Assembly: GCA_021796135.1 (NCBI GenBank)
Contig: JAJYOQ010000230.1
Location: 1-6,652, forward strand
Length of the DNA: 6,652 nt
From: Bacteroidota bacterium
GTDB lineage: Bacteria; Bacteroidota; Ignavibacteria; Ignavibacteriales; Ignavibacteriaceae
Direction: 5' to 3'
Both the position numbers and the translations under genes were made by a program. Shown here one piece after another: positions 1-6,652 of the stretch. How positions within the stretch are numbered: the first letter of the stretch is position 1; the number at the start of each line of letters is the position of its first letter. Under the pieces are notes generated by a model that worked only from the letters and a program-made list of their open reading frames with translations, searched no databases and was not told the DNA's origin.

Positions 1-30
1 ATATGCAGTAGAAAGAATAGTAATTTTCAT
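1..30 (-). CDS. 5' end of a probable glycosyltransferase (partial, runs off the left edge)
   Basis: An ATG at 30-28 opens a frame that stays open to base 1 and encodes MKITILSTAY. This is the hydrophobic first beta strand typical of GT-B fold (GT4/GT1-type) glycosyltransferases, which in Bacteroidota-like genomes often begin with an MKI-[VT]-I-L-x-TAYP sequence. It lies about 80 bases downstream of the family 2 glycosyltransferase, on the same strand, as expected for a sugar-transfer gene cluster. No clear Shine-Dalgarno sequence precedes it: the upstream bases are an AT-rich run ending in GATTCG. Only ten codons are visible, so both the gene and its family are inferred. A chance ATG in AT-rich DNA is the alternative. 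Confidence 0.45.
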   Translation of the reverse strand, partial: MKITILSTAY

Positions 31-35
31 CGAAT

Positions 36-84
36 CAAAATAAAAATTATATTTTGTTAGAAATGAAATTCTGCAATAATTTCA
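36..84 (-). other. Two AT-rich inverted repeats after the GT2 stop; weak terminator candidates
   Basis: Just past the stop of the family 2 glycosyltransferase there are two small perfect inverted repeats. One pairs 64-70 with 78-84 (TGAAATT / AATTTCA) and the other pairs 36-42 with 50-56 (CAAAATA / TATTTTG), each with a seven-base loop. Each stem has seven base pairs with only one G-C pair, so they would be weak hairpins. The first has no immediate U-tract on the transcript. They are poor intrinsic terminators, and readthrough into the frame starting at 30 seems likely. Such repeats also arise by chance in DNA this AT-rich. Confidence 0.2.
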
Positions 85-109
85 ATAAGAATGAATGTCT
101 TATAATTTT

Positions 110-1231
110 TCATCCTTTATCTTTAATGTTATATTCTTTCTCATCACTTGAGTTATGCACCATCATTTCACCAAGTAAACCTACAGAGAAAAGTTGAACA
201 CCAACTATTATTAAAAGCATTCCTAAAAACAGAATCGGGCGGTTACTTAATGTGTGACCCATTATCCAATCATAAGTTAAATAACCATTAACTATTAGTC
301 CGATTAAGAAAGATAATGCTCCGAAGAATCCAAAGAAATGCATGGGTCTTTTTATATATCGGGTCGAAAATACAACTGTGATTAAATCAACAAAACCTTT
401 AAAGAACCTTGATATGCCAAATTTTGTTTTACCATACCGGCGGGGATGATGCTTAACAACTATTTCTGCTACAGAAAATCCTTCCCAGTCTGCCAAAACA
501 GGCATATATCGGTGCAGTTCTCCGTAAACTTTTATAGTATCTACTACTTCTTTCCGGTATGCTTTTAATCCGCAATTAAAATCATGGATCTTTATTCCGC
601 TTAATACTCTTGTAACAAAATTAAAAAACTTGGATGAGAATTTTTTAATGAATGGATCATGGCGCTTTTTCTTCCATCCGGAAACTAAATCAAATCCTTC
701 ATCTAACTTTCTTAATAAATTGGGTATCTCGTTTGGATCATCTTGAAGATCAGCGTCCATTGTTATTACGGCATCTCCTGTCGCCTCCTTAAATCCTATC
801 TGAAGAGCAGCTGATTTTCCGTAATTTTTTCTAAAACTTATATATTTACATCTTTTATCCTGGCGGCAGATCTCCTTAATAATCTTTAATGATTTATCAG
901 TACTTCCGTCATCAACAAAAATTACCTCAAAAGGAATATCTATCATTCTTGAAACTTTTTTGATTTCACTTATCAAAGGGTTGATAGATTCTTCTTCATT
1001 TAAAAGAGGAATGACAATAGAGACTTTTTTGAATGATACTTTATCTTGTGTACCGGATTGAGGCGGATTCTGTCTATTAGTGTAATATTTTCTTCGTCTA
1101 TTGTAATTATTATAATAAGGCTTTCTATAGTTACCTTTATTAACTGATTTATTATCTGAAGACGATTCTGTATTTGCTGCTGGGTTATTATCACCTGCAG
1201 GTTCATTTTCCGATTTATTATTTTCTTCCAA
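110..1231 (-). CDS. Membrane-anchored family 2 glycosyltransferase (GtrB/ArnC/DPM1-like)
   Basis: Predicted to transfer a sugar from a nucleotide donor to a polyprenyl phosphate at the inner face of the cytoplasmic membrane. The 373 residues have three parts. Residues 1-66 are a disordered tail, first acidic/Asn/Ser-rich, then Asn/Tyr/Arg-rich. Residues 68-290 are a GT-A domain: SIVIPLLNEEES at 71-82, DDGSTD at 107-112, the metal/nucleotide-binding DADLQDDP at 159-166 (DxD at D159 and D161), FNCGLKAYRKEV at 218-229 and HRYMP at 240-244. Two membrane segments follow at about 297-319 and 331-355, then a short charged tail. This matches the GtrB/ArnC-type layout; the sugar and acceptor cannot be read off. 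The start is TTG: TAA lies directly upstream, and the next ATG (residue 96) would delete the first strand of the fold. The ribosome site is weak (AAGG about 11 bases upstream). It follows the thiolase by 103 bases with no terminator visible. Confidence 0.95.
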   Translation of the reverse strand: MEENNKSENEPAGDNNPAANTESSSDNKSVNKGNYRKPYYNNYNRRRKYYTNRQNPPQSGTQDKVSFKKVSIVIPLLNEEESINPLISEIKKVSRMIDIPFEVIFVDDGSTDKSLKIIKEICRQDKRCKYISFRKNYGKSAALQIGFKEATGDAVITMDADLQDDPNEIPNLLRKLDEGFDLVSGWKKKRHDPFIKKFSSKFFNFVTRVLSGIKIHDFNCGLKAYRKEVVDTIKVYGELHRYMPVLADWEGFSVAEIVVKHHPRRYGKTKFGISRFFKGFVDLITVVFSTRYIKRPMHFFGFFGALSFLIGLIVNGYLTYDWIMGHTLSNRPILFLGMLLIIVGVQLFSVGLLGEMMVHNSSDEKEYNIKDKG

Positions 1232-1334
1232 TTATTTACAACCTTATTTTAATATAGTGTTAAAATTAATTGAATAATCGGATAAAAACAATTTTTGTGC
1301 CTGTATCTTTAGTATGATAATTAGTAAAATTAGT

Positions 1335-2516
1335 TTATTTAATATATTTTTTAACTATTACAGCAGATGCTTCACCTCCGCCTATACAAAGTGATGCAAG
1401 TCCATATAGGGAGTTCCTTCTTTTCATTTCGTATAATAAGGTAGTTAAAATCCTTGCGCCGCTTGCTCCGATTGGATGTCCCAAAGCAACTGCTCCGCCA
1501 TTTACGTTAACTTTTTCTTCGGATAACCCTAATATTTTATTTACAGCTAGTGATACAACAGCAAAAGCTTCGTTAATTTCAAATAAATCAATTTGGTTTA
1601 AATTTAGCTTTGCTTTGGCTAAAACTTTTTTAATTGCATCTGCAGGTGCGGTTGTAAATTCTATCGGAGCTTTCGCTGCTGAACTTTGAGCAACAATTTC
1701 AACAAGCGGAGTTAATCCCAATTCCAGGGCTTTTTCTTCAGACATTACAATAACCGCCGCTGCGCCATCATTTATACTTGAAGCATTAGCTGCCGTGACT
1801 ATTCCATTTTTATCAAAAACCGGCTTTAAACTAGGTAATTTTTCAAAATTTACTTTCCCCGGTTCTTCGTCTTTTGAAAATACTACATCACCTGATTTTG
1901 TCTTATAATTGACTTCCGTTATCTCTTCCTTGAATTTATTTTCCTTTTGAGCTTCAAGAGCTCTTTTATAAGATTGAATTGAAAAGTCGTCTAATTCTTT
2001 GCGGGTAAAATGGAAATCTTTTGCACATGACTCGGCACAAAGTCCCATGTGAATATTATCGTAAGCATCTACCAAACCGTCAATTAAAATTGTATCTAAA
2101 ATGGTCCCGTTTCCAAGCCTATAACCGTTTCTTGCATTTGGCAAAATATAAGGAGCATTTGTCATGCTCTCCTGTCCGCCTGCAATAATAATATCTGCAT
2201 CACCGCAAGCTATTGCCTGCTGAGCTAGCATAACGGATTTTAAACCGCTTCCGCACATTTTATTTATTGTCAAGCACTCTGTTTTGTTTGGTAATCCGGC
2301 AAATATTGCTGCCTGTCTTGCAGGCGCCTGCCCCAAACCTCCGGCTAAAACATTTCCCATAATTACTTCGTCAACTAAATTTTTATCAAGTTTTGATTCT
2401 TCAATTAGAGACTTTATTACAATGCTTCCTAATTGAGGGGCTGTAAAAGTGCTTAATCCGCCGTTAAAAGAACCTATTGCAGTCCTTTTGGCGTTTGTGA
2501 TTACTACTCTTTTCAT
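1335..2516 (-). CDS. Acetyl-CoA acetyltransferase (thiolase, ACAT1-like)
   Basis: A type II thiolase of 393 residues, the family's usual length. It condenses two acetyl-CoA to acetoacetyl-CoA or runs the reverse thiolysis, in the cytoplasm. All catalytic elements are present (ATG numbering): nucleophile C88 in NKMCGSGLKS, HMG at 156-158 by the CoA pocket, NEAF at 315-318, H347 in GGAVALGHPIGASGARI, and acid/base C377 in CIGGG. These fall within one residue of the Zoogloea enzyme's C89, N316, H348 and C378. The C-terminal half reads like mitochondrial ACAT1, including API-EF-TTAP at 283-291 and YGLASLCIGGGEASA near the end. I chose the ATG at 2516 because GGGAG lies five bases upstream; the longer TTG frame (from 2528) would place that site inside the gene. 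It sits 46 bases after the UPF0182 stop, so co-transcription is likely. Physiological direction (fatty acid, ketone or isoleucine metabolism) is undetermined; symbols such as atoB, thlA or phaA would be guesses. Confidence 0.97.
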   Translation of the reverse strand: MKRVVITNAKRTAIGSFNGGLSTFTAPQLGSIVIKSLIEESKLDKNLVDEVIMGNVLAGGLGQAPARQAAIFAGLPNKTECLTINKMCGSGLKSVMLAQQAIACGDADIIIAGGQESMTNAPYILPNARNGYRLGNGTILDTILIDGLVDAYDNIHMGLCAESCAKDFHFTRKELDDFSIQSYKRALEAQKENKFKEEITEVNYKTKSGDVVFSKDEEPGKVNFEKLPSLKPVFDKNGIVTAANASSINDGAAAVIVMSEEKALELGLTPLVEIVAQSSAAKAPIEFTTAPADAIKKVLAKAKLNLNQIDLFEINEAFAVVSLAVNKILGLSEEKVNVNGGAVALGHPIGASGARILTTLLYEMKRRNSLYGLASLCIGGGEASAVIVKKYIK

Positions 2517-2520
2517 TTTA

Positions 2521-2526
2521 TCTCCC
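2521..2526 (-). promoter_or_regulatory. Ribosome binding site fixing the thiolase start
   Basis: The minus strand reads GGGAGA followed by TAAA and then ATG at 2516, giving a Shine-Dalgarno core five bases from the start codon. Because it lies between the in-frame TTG at 2528-2526 and the ATG, it argues strongly for the ATG and a 393-residue product. Confidence 0.85.
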
Positions 2527-2562
2527 AAGATTATTTTTATTAAATTATTCTTTTTCCTATAA

Positions 2563-5412
2563 TTATTTTTTAATAATGTTTCCTTTATTAGAAAGATCCT
2601 GCAATGCTTGCTGAAGTTTTTCTAATTCTTTTGCAGCTTCGTCAAATTTTTTATCTCCGCTGTATCTTAAATAGTTATTAAAAGCATCATTAGCTTCTTT
2701 GATTTTATCAGGAATAGTGGAAATAATCGGATTTTCTTTAGTTGATTTTTGAGAAATTTCTTGAAAACCCGGAGTTTTAGCAAATAAGCCATTTAAAGCT
2801 TCATCAAAAGATTTAGCATAGCTCATATTTTCACCGTGCATTACTACTACTAGTCTGAGCTCCGGATATGCTGCTGTTTCTGCCTGCAGATAAATAGGTT
2901 CAACATAAAAAAGAGTATTATTGACAGGTATAGCAAGCACATTACCTCTTATGACGTTGGATCCATGTTGATCCCACAGAGTTAGCTGACCTGAAAGAAA
3001 ACTATCCTGATCAATTTTTGTGTCAACTTGCTGTGGTCCAAGCACTGTCTTATCCTTTGGAAATTGATAAGCTAAAAAACGGCCGTAATTTTCAGGATCG
3101 CACATTCCGGCAATCCATCCTATTAAAACTTGCCTGTTCTTAGGTGTAAAGGGTAACATCAGAACGTACTGGAGTTGTTTGGAATCAGGGGTTTGCCACA
3201 TTATATAATAAGGTTCAACCGGCTCAATTTTACTGTAATATTTAGCAGTTGCTCTTACCCACAAATCTTCCTGGTTATAAAATACCGTAGGATCTGTCAT
3301 ATGATATTTTTCATATACAATACCTTGTGTCAAAAGCATATCTACCGGATATCTTATATGTGCTAATAATCCCTTAGGCATTTCACTCATTGGTTTAAGA
3401 AGGTTAGGGAATATTTTGCTCCATACTTTAATTATTGGGTCATTATTATCCATGATATAAAAATTTACCGAGCCGTCATAAGCATTCACAATTACTTTAA
3501 CAGAATTCCTAATATAATTTATTCCGTCTAGGTAATCACTGAATTGAGTTGTTAAAGTTTGAGTAGAATTTCCTTCTTTGTAATTAATATTTTCGGTCGA
3601 GGAGAAAGGTTGACTGCATGGATAATAGTTTGAGGTTGTATATGCATCAATCATCCAATATAATTTTCCCTTTGAAAGGACTATATATGGATCTTTATCA
3701 AAATGTAAAAAAGGCGCAAGAAGTTTGACACGTTCTTCAATTTGTCTGTGAAACATTATCCTGCTTTGATTTGTCGGATAATCGGAAAATAAGAAATTTG
3801 TGCCGTCATATTTCCACCCAAATAAAAATTTACGCCAAAAATTTGAAAGACGAACTCCCCCATTTCCTTGATACTTATTATAAACGTTATCATCGCCGCT
3901 CGGATAATCAAATTCTTTTTCTTTTGAATTAACTACTACAGGTGTTTGAGTAAGCTGTCCAAAATATATCTGCGGTTGAGTAACCTTTAATGTTGAATCT
4001 TCACTGACAGGAGGAATATCTTTAATAATAAGATGGGGCAAACCTTGTTGTGAAAATTCATTTACTGACGCCATTGTCAAACCATATCCATGTGTGTATT
4101 GGAATCTCTTATTGACAAAAGTTTGGCTTTGTTGCGGCAAGTTATCTAAATTTATTTCTCTGCCGGAGACTAACACCTGCCGTCGTTGTCCGTTAACCGT
4201 ATATCGGTCAACATCAACATCAGAAAATTCATAGTATAAACGAATTGTTTGAAATTGTTTATATACCGCATCTAAAGCCCGCCAATCCCAAAGGCGAATA
4301 TTTGTGAATATGTTGGGGTTTTGTTCAACAGTAGTAGCCGAAAAATTACCGTCCATGGGATATTGTTTTTCCTCAACCTTATTTAAACCAAATCCTAAGC
4401 GGGTATACTTAATATTGTTCAAAATATAAGGACGTTCAAAAGTTATCTCGTTTGGCTTTACTATGAGCCACTCAAATCCTGCCGGCAATGCTACAAGTCC
4501 GATGAACCAAATTAAAAGGATTAATATTCCTGAACTTCCTAAAACTAAAATATGGGAATGATCTGTCGAAATATTAAATCTCGAATAAAAAAGCTTTTGA
4601 ATCCTTTTCCTTGCAAAGGGAATGATTAATATAAGGGCAATTATAATCATTAGAATAATTATAATATTATATGCCGGTAGTAAGACATTAACATCAGTCC
4701 AACTTGGTCCGGACACAACACCGGTATCAGAATACATTAAATGATATACGCTTAATAACTTTCCCCAAGCTAGGATTAAGATGAAAACTGTACTATTAAG
4801 ATATAAAGGAAAATAAAATTTTTCCGTTCCGATTTCATAAGTTTTAGGGAAAAAGAATACAAACTTATTTTCACTAAAACGAATAAAAGATGATATAAAA
4901 GAAGCAAATAATGCTAAAAGTGATACTATAAATAATAAAATAAATAACTCGTCATAGAAAGGCAGGGAGAAAAGATAAAAGCCGACATCTTTCCCAAGAA
5001 CAGGATCTTTAATTCCTGTTGATACTCTGTTGATGAATTCCAAGATTACATCCCAATTAGAAAATCCCCAAGCCCCTCCGATAAGAATTCCTAATATTTT
5101 TGAAATATTATGCAGCGTCTTATGTTCCTTTGGAATCGGAAGAGTCAATAAAAAGATGGAAATTAAGCCAAAAACTGCCCCTGCAATTGCAAAACCGGCA
5201 TTTGAATTTACAACTGTCCAAAATCTGTCAAAGTATCCCAGGTTGGCATACCAAAGTGCTTCGCCCCAAAAATCCATAAACCAAAAGAAAGCCAGTGTTA
5301 AAGCAGCAATAGCTAACCCAGCAAATATTTTCACTTTATTTTGTTTTTTAGAACCACTTACAAATAGATAAAATGAAAATCCTAATAATACAAACATTAA
5401 AGCATAATACAT
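2563..5412 (-). CDS. UPF0182 (COG1615) family large membrane protein, function unknown
   Basis: A 949-residue protein with a full-length UPF0182 layout. Seven or eight hydrophobic segments fill the N-terminal third (about 2-20, 29-48, 70-91, a weaker 103-124, 152-177, 205-225, 244-266, 287-313). A large soluble region of about 600 residues follows. Family signatures visible in order: LWYANLGYFDRFW at 53-65, VGFYLFSLPFYDE at 143-155, the GPSWTD region at 235-240, FERPYILNNIKYTRLGFGL at 325-343, NIRLWDWRALD at 371-381, YYEFSDVDVDRY at 393-404, FDYPSGDDN near 501-509, LAPFLHFDKDPY at 565-576 and YWMIDAYTTSNYYP at 585-598. A helical, probably coiled-coil segment ends it (about 900-943). It starts at ATG with AGAAGGA eight bases upstream. 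No biochemical role is established for the family that I know of, and no catalytic motif is obvious. It is the probable first gene of a run with the thiolase and glycosyltransferase. Confidence 0.95.
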   Translation of the reverse strand: MYYALMFVLLGFSFYLFVSGSKKQNKVKIFAGLAIAALTLAFFWFMDFWGEALWYANLGYFDRFWTVVNSNAGFAIAGAVFGLISIFLLTLPIPKEHKTLHNISKILGILIGGAWGFSNWDVILEFINRVSTGIKDPVLGKDVGFYLFSLPFYDELFILLFIVSLLALFASFISSFIRFSENKFVFFFPKTYEIGTEKFYFPLYLNSTVFILILAWGKLLSVYHLMYSDTGVVSGPSWTDVNVLLPAYNIIIILMIIIALILIIPFARKRIQKLFYSRFNISTDHSHILVLGSSGILILLIWFIGLVALPAGFEWLIVKPNEITFERPYILNNIKYTRLGFGLNKVEEKQYPMDGNFSATTVEQNPNIFTNIRLWDWRALDAVYKQFQTIRLYYEFSDVDVDRYTVNGQRRQVLVSGREINLDNLPQQSQTFVNKRFQYTHGYGLTMASVNEFSQQGLPHLIIKDIPPVSEDSTLKVTQPQIYFGQLTQTPVVVNSKEKEFDYPSGDDNVYNKYQGNGGVRLSNFWRKFLFGWKYDGTNFLFSDYPTNQSRIMFHRQIEERVKLLAPFLHFDKDPYIVLSKGKLYWMIDAYTTSNYYPCSQPFSSTENINYKEGNSTQTLTTQFSDYLDGINYIRNSVKVIVNAYDGSVNFYIMDNNDPIIKVWSKIFPNLLKPMSEMPKGLLAHIRYPVDMLLTQGIVYEKYHMTDPTVFYNQEDLWVRATAKYYSKIEPVEPYYIMWQTPDSKQLQYVLMLPFTPKNRQVLIGWIAGMCDPENYGRFLAYQFPKDKTVLGPQQVDTKIDQDSFLSGQLTLWDQHGSNVIRGNVLAIPVNNTLFYVEPIYLQAETAAYPELRLVVVMHGENMSYAKSFDEALNGLFAKTPGFQEISQKSTKENPIISTIPDKIKEANDAFNNYLRYSGDKKFDEAAKELEKLQQALQDLSNKGNIIKK

Positions 5413-5420
5413 TTATTTTT

Positions 5421-5427
5421 TCCTTCT
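5421..5427 (-). promoter_or_regulatory. Ribosome binding site of the UPF0182 gene
   Basis: The minus strand reads AGAAGGA, then eight bases, then the ATG at 5412. This is a good Shine-Dalgarno match at normal spacing and supports this start for the membrane protein. Confidence 0.8.
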
Positions 5428-5472
5428 GATCTAGCAGAACATGCAATATCTACTGCAAGAAATTATTAAATA

Positions 5473-5497
5473 TTTTTTTATAAATCTTATAAAGAAA
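5473..5497. repeat. AT-only inverted repeat in the UPF0182 leader
   Basis: Bases 5473-5483 pair with 5487-5497 around a three-base loop. This gives an 11-base-pair stem containing one G-T wobble, built around two copies of TTATAA. On the minus strand it would lie in the 5' leader of the UPF0182 message, about 60 bases before the start codon. It has no GC content and no U-tract on the transcribed strand, so it is not a terminator. It could be an operator-like palindrome or a product of base composition. Confidence 0.3.
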
Positions 5498-5505
5498 ACA
5501 ACAAC

Positions 5506-5513
5506 CAAAGATA
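5506..5513 (-). promoter_or_regulatory. Possible Bacteroidota-type -7 promoter element (TATCTTTG)
   Basis: The minus strand carries TATCTTTG, an exact match to the Bacteroidota -7 consensus TAnnTTTG, about 95 bases before the UPF0182 ATG. It would give a leader of roughly 85-90 bases. No TTG is found at the expected distance for a -33 element, so the call is weak. It is the only exact TAnnTTTG match I found on the minus strand in the spacers, and it could drive UPF0182 and the genes after it. Confidence 0.25.
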
Positions 5514-5595
5514 ATAAACAAATCAATAGATTATTACAGGTATTAAGGGAGGGAAAAATGAAATTTTGGAGGAATTAAAGTTCGGGTCAGAAAAA

Positions 5596-6652
5596 TTATG
5601 GAATTTTACCTATTTTGGGGAAAGACAAAATGACCTTTGTCCCAATGTCTTTTTTACTTTCTATTGAAAATTCACCTTGCATTAATTTTGTAAGCTGATA
5701 AGCAATTGTCAATCCTAATCCGGCGCCTTCATAATTTCGTATATATGCGTCTTCAGCCTGCACAAAAGGTTGTATCAATTTTTTCAAATCTTGGTCTTCA
5801 ATACCTCTTCCGGTGTCTGAGACTATTATTTGAATTTCATTCTCATTTTCTTCAGCACTTATAGAAATAGACCCTTGATCTGTATATTTTATTGCATTAT
5901 CTACTAATGATTCTAAAATCTTTTCAAATTTTATCCAATCAATTTTGATATTTAAATCATTGAGCCCCAAATTCAGTATGAGATCCAGATTTTTCTTTTT
6001 TGCTTCCGAAATTTTATTATTATATATAGATTGTATTACTTGATTACAATTAAGAGTGACTATATCAAATTCAACTTCACCCGAGTATATTTGCGATACT
6101 TCAACTATATTCTTAAATAGATTTAGCACCCTTGTCAATACATCCTTAAAAGAACCAATCAATTCAATTAATGAATCATATTCTTTATTTTGGATATATT
6201 CATCTATAATTTCAGAATAACCGACAATTGCATTAAATGGAGTGCGGATTTCGTGTGACATATTTTCAAGAAATGCTGTTTTCATTTTATTAAGACTTAT
6301 TTCTGTCTCGTATGCCTTCTTCAGTTGTTCTTCATATAACATTTGATCTGTTATATCCTGCATAGCTGCTATAAAGATTGATTCCTTCTCAATTTCATCA
6401 TAAATAAAAGATATCTTTACGCTGTACTGCCTTTTATTAGTATTGATAAAGTTAAAACTAATATTGGGATCATGAGCGACTTCAATCTTTTCAATTGCAG
6501 CAAAAATCTGAGAATAAAGATTTTTATCCAGCACTGAATACAAGCTTTTCTTAAAAGAAGTAATTTTATTGATTGAGAAGATATTACAGAAATTTTCGTT
6601 TGCATTTTCAAAAAATAATTGATCCTCTTTCTTCTTAAATATAAAGAGTAAA
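5596..6652 (-). CDS. PAS-domain sensor histidine kinase (partial; 5' end beyond the right edge)
   Basis: The C-terminal 351 or so residues of a two-component sensor kinase. It should autophosphorylate on a histidine and pass the phosphate to a response regulator not seen here. The frame is open to the window edge, so the TTG at 6543 is an internal Leu codon, not a start. In visible numbering, residues about 1-105 look like a PAS domain (FFENANENFCNIF near 13-25, ending FIAAMQDITD). A short coiled linker follows, then the HisKA H-box FLENMSHEIRTPFN with the phospho-acceptor at about H133. The HATPase domain has N-box LVDNAIKYTDQGS, G1 box VSDTGRGIED, F-box LIQPFVQAED and G2 box GAGLGLTIAYQL. 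All ATP-binding boxes are intact. No receiver, output or membrane segment is visible; sensor modules may lie upstream. It ends 183 bases before the UPF0182 gene, and a functional link is unproven. Confidence 0.95.
   Translation of the reverse strand, partial: LLFIFKKKEDQLFFENANENFCNIFSINKITSFKKSLYSVLDKNLYSQIFAAIEKIEVAHDPNISFNFINTNKRQYSVKISFIYDEIEKESIFIAAMQDITDQMLYEEQLKKAYETEISLNKMKTAFLENMSHEIRTPFNAIVGYSEIIDEYIQNKEYDSLIELIGSFKDVLTRVLNLFKNIVEVSQIYSGEVEFDIVTLNCNQVIQSIYNNKISEAKKKNLDLILNLGLNDLNIKIDWIKFEKILESLVDNAIKYTDQGSISISAEENENEIQIIVSDTGRGIEDQDLKKLIQPFVQAEDAYIRNYEGAGLGLTIAYQLTKLMQGEFSIESKKDIGTKVILSFPKIGKIP

Noticed and set aside
1000..1206. Minus-strand open frame of 68 codons overlapping the GT2 N-terminus
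   Set aside because: It lies out of frame within the GT2 gene; its Ile/Gln-rich product is what a frame shift of the Asn-rich codons would give.
1261..1291. TTG, 20 bases, then TAATTTTA upstream of GT2 on the minus strand, resembling a Bacteroidota promoter
   Set aside because: The -7 element lacks the final G, and such a loose match is common in AT-rich spacers; not enough to call a promoter.
1309..1334. Three TTAGT copies (1309, 1321, 1330) between the thiolase and GT2 genes
   Set aside because: Five-base repeats with unequal spacing in AT-rich DNA are expected by chance.
3175..3366. Plus-strand open frame of 63 codons
   Set aside because: Antisense to the conserved UPF0182 coding sequence, with no recognisable product or ribosome site.
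5030..5371. Plus-strand open frame of 113 codons
   Set aside because: Antisense shadow of the hydrophobic N-terminal segments of the UPF0182 gene.
5431..5442. Three-codon upstream frame (ATG TTC TGC TAG) in the UPF0182 leader
   Set aside because: Too short to judge and without its own ribosome site; likely chance.
5548..5575. Plus-strand micro-frame MKFWRN after a GGGAGGG sequence
   Set aside because: The Shine-Dalgarno-like run is attractive, but six codons in a spacer on the strand opposite all genes, with no leader-peptide features or hairpins after it, cannot be supported.
6417..6611. Minus-strand open frame of 64 codons overlapping the kinase
   Set aside because: It lies out of frame with the PAS domain coding sequence, which is open through the whole region.

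Overview
The window is AT-rich bacterial DNA with every credible gene on the minus strand. Reading in the direction of transcription (high to low coordinates), it holds: a PAS-containing sensor histidine kinase cut by the right edge; a 949-residue membrane protein of the UPF0182/COG1615 family (function unknown); an acetyl-CoA acetyltransferase (thiolase); a membrane-anchored family 2 glycosyltransferase; and, at the extreme left edge, the first ten codons of what looks like a second glycosyltransferase. Two of the Shine-Dalgarno sites are clear. The low GC content, the Asn/Tyr/Arg-rich tail on the glycosyltransferase and the gene types suggest a Bacteroidota/Ignavibacteria-like organism. That placement is an inference from style, not from a marker gene.

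Layout: 5596-6652 is the kinase (5' end missing). 5413-5595 is a 183-base spacer with a possible promoter element and an AT-only inverted repeat, serving as leader of the UPF0182 gene (2563-5412). A 46-base gap leads to the thiolase (1335-2516), whose real start is the ATG four codons inside the longest open frame. A 103-base gap leads to the family 2 glycosyltransferase (110-1231, TTG start). About 80 bases further on, an ATG at 30 opens a frame that leaves the window.

I see no GC-rich terminator hairpin between any of the minus-strand genes, so UPF0182, thiolase, GT2 and the edge gene could be co-transcribed from the spacer near 5500. The two glycosyltransferase-like genes point to cell-surface glycan or lipid-linked sugar synthesis. 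The thiolase belongs to acyl-CoA metabolism and resembles the mitochondrial ACAT1 type. No obvious single pathway links these with the UPF0182 protein. No mobile elements, CRISPR arrays, tRNAs or rRNAs are visible. I do not see a convincing new multi-gene defence or biosynthetic system; the least understood component is the UPF0182 protein.
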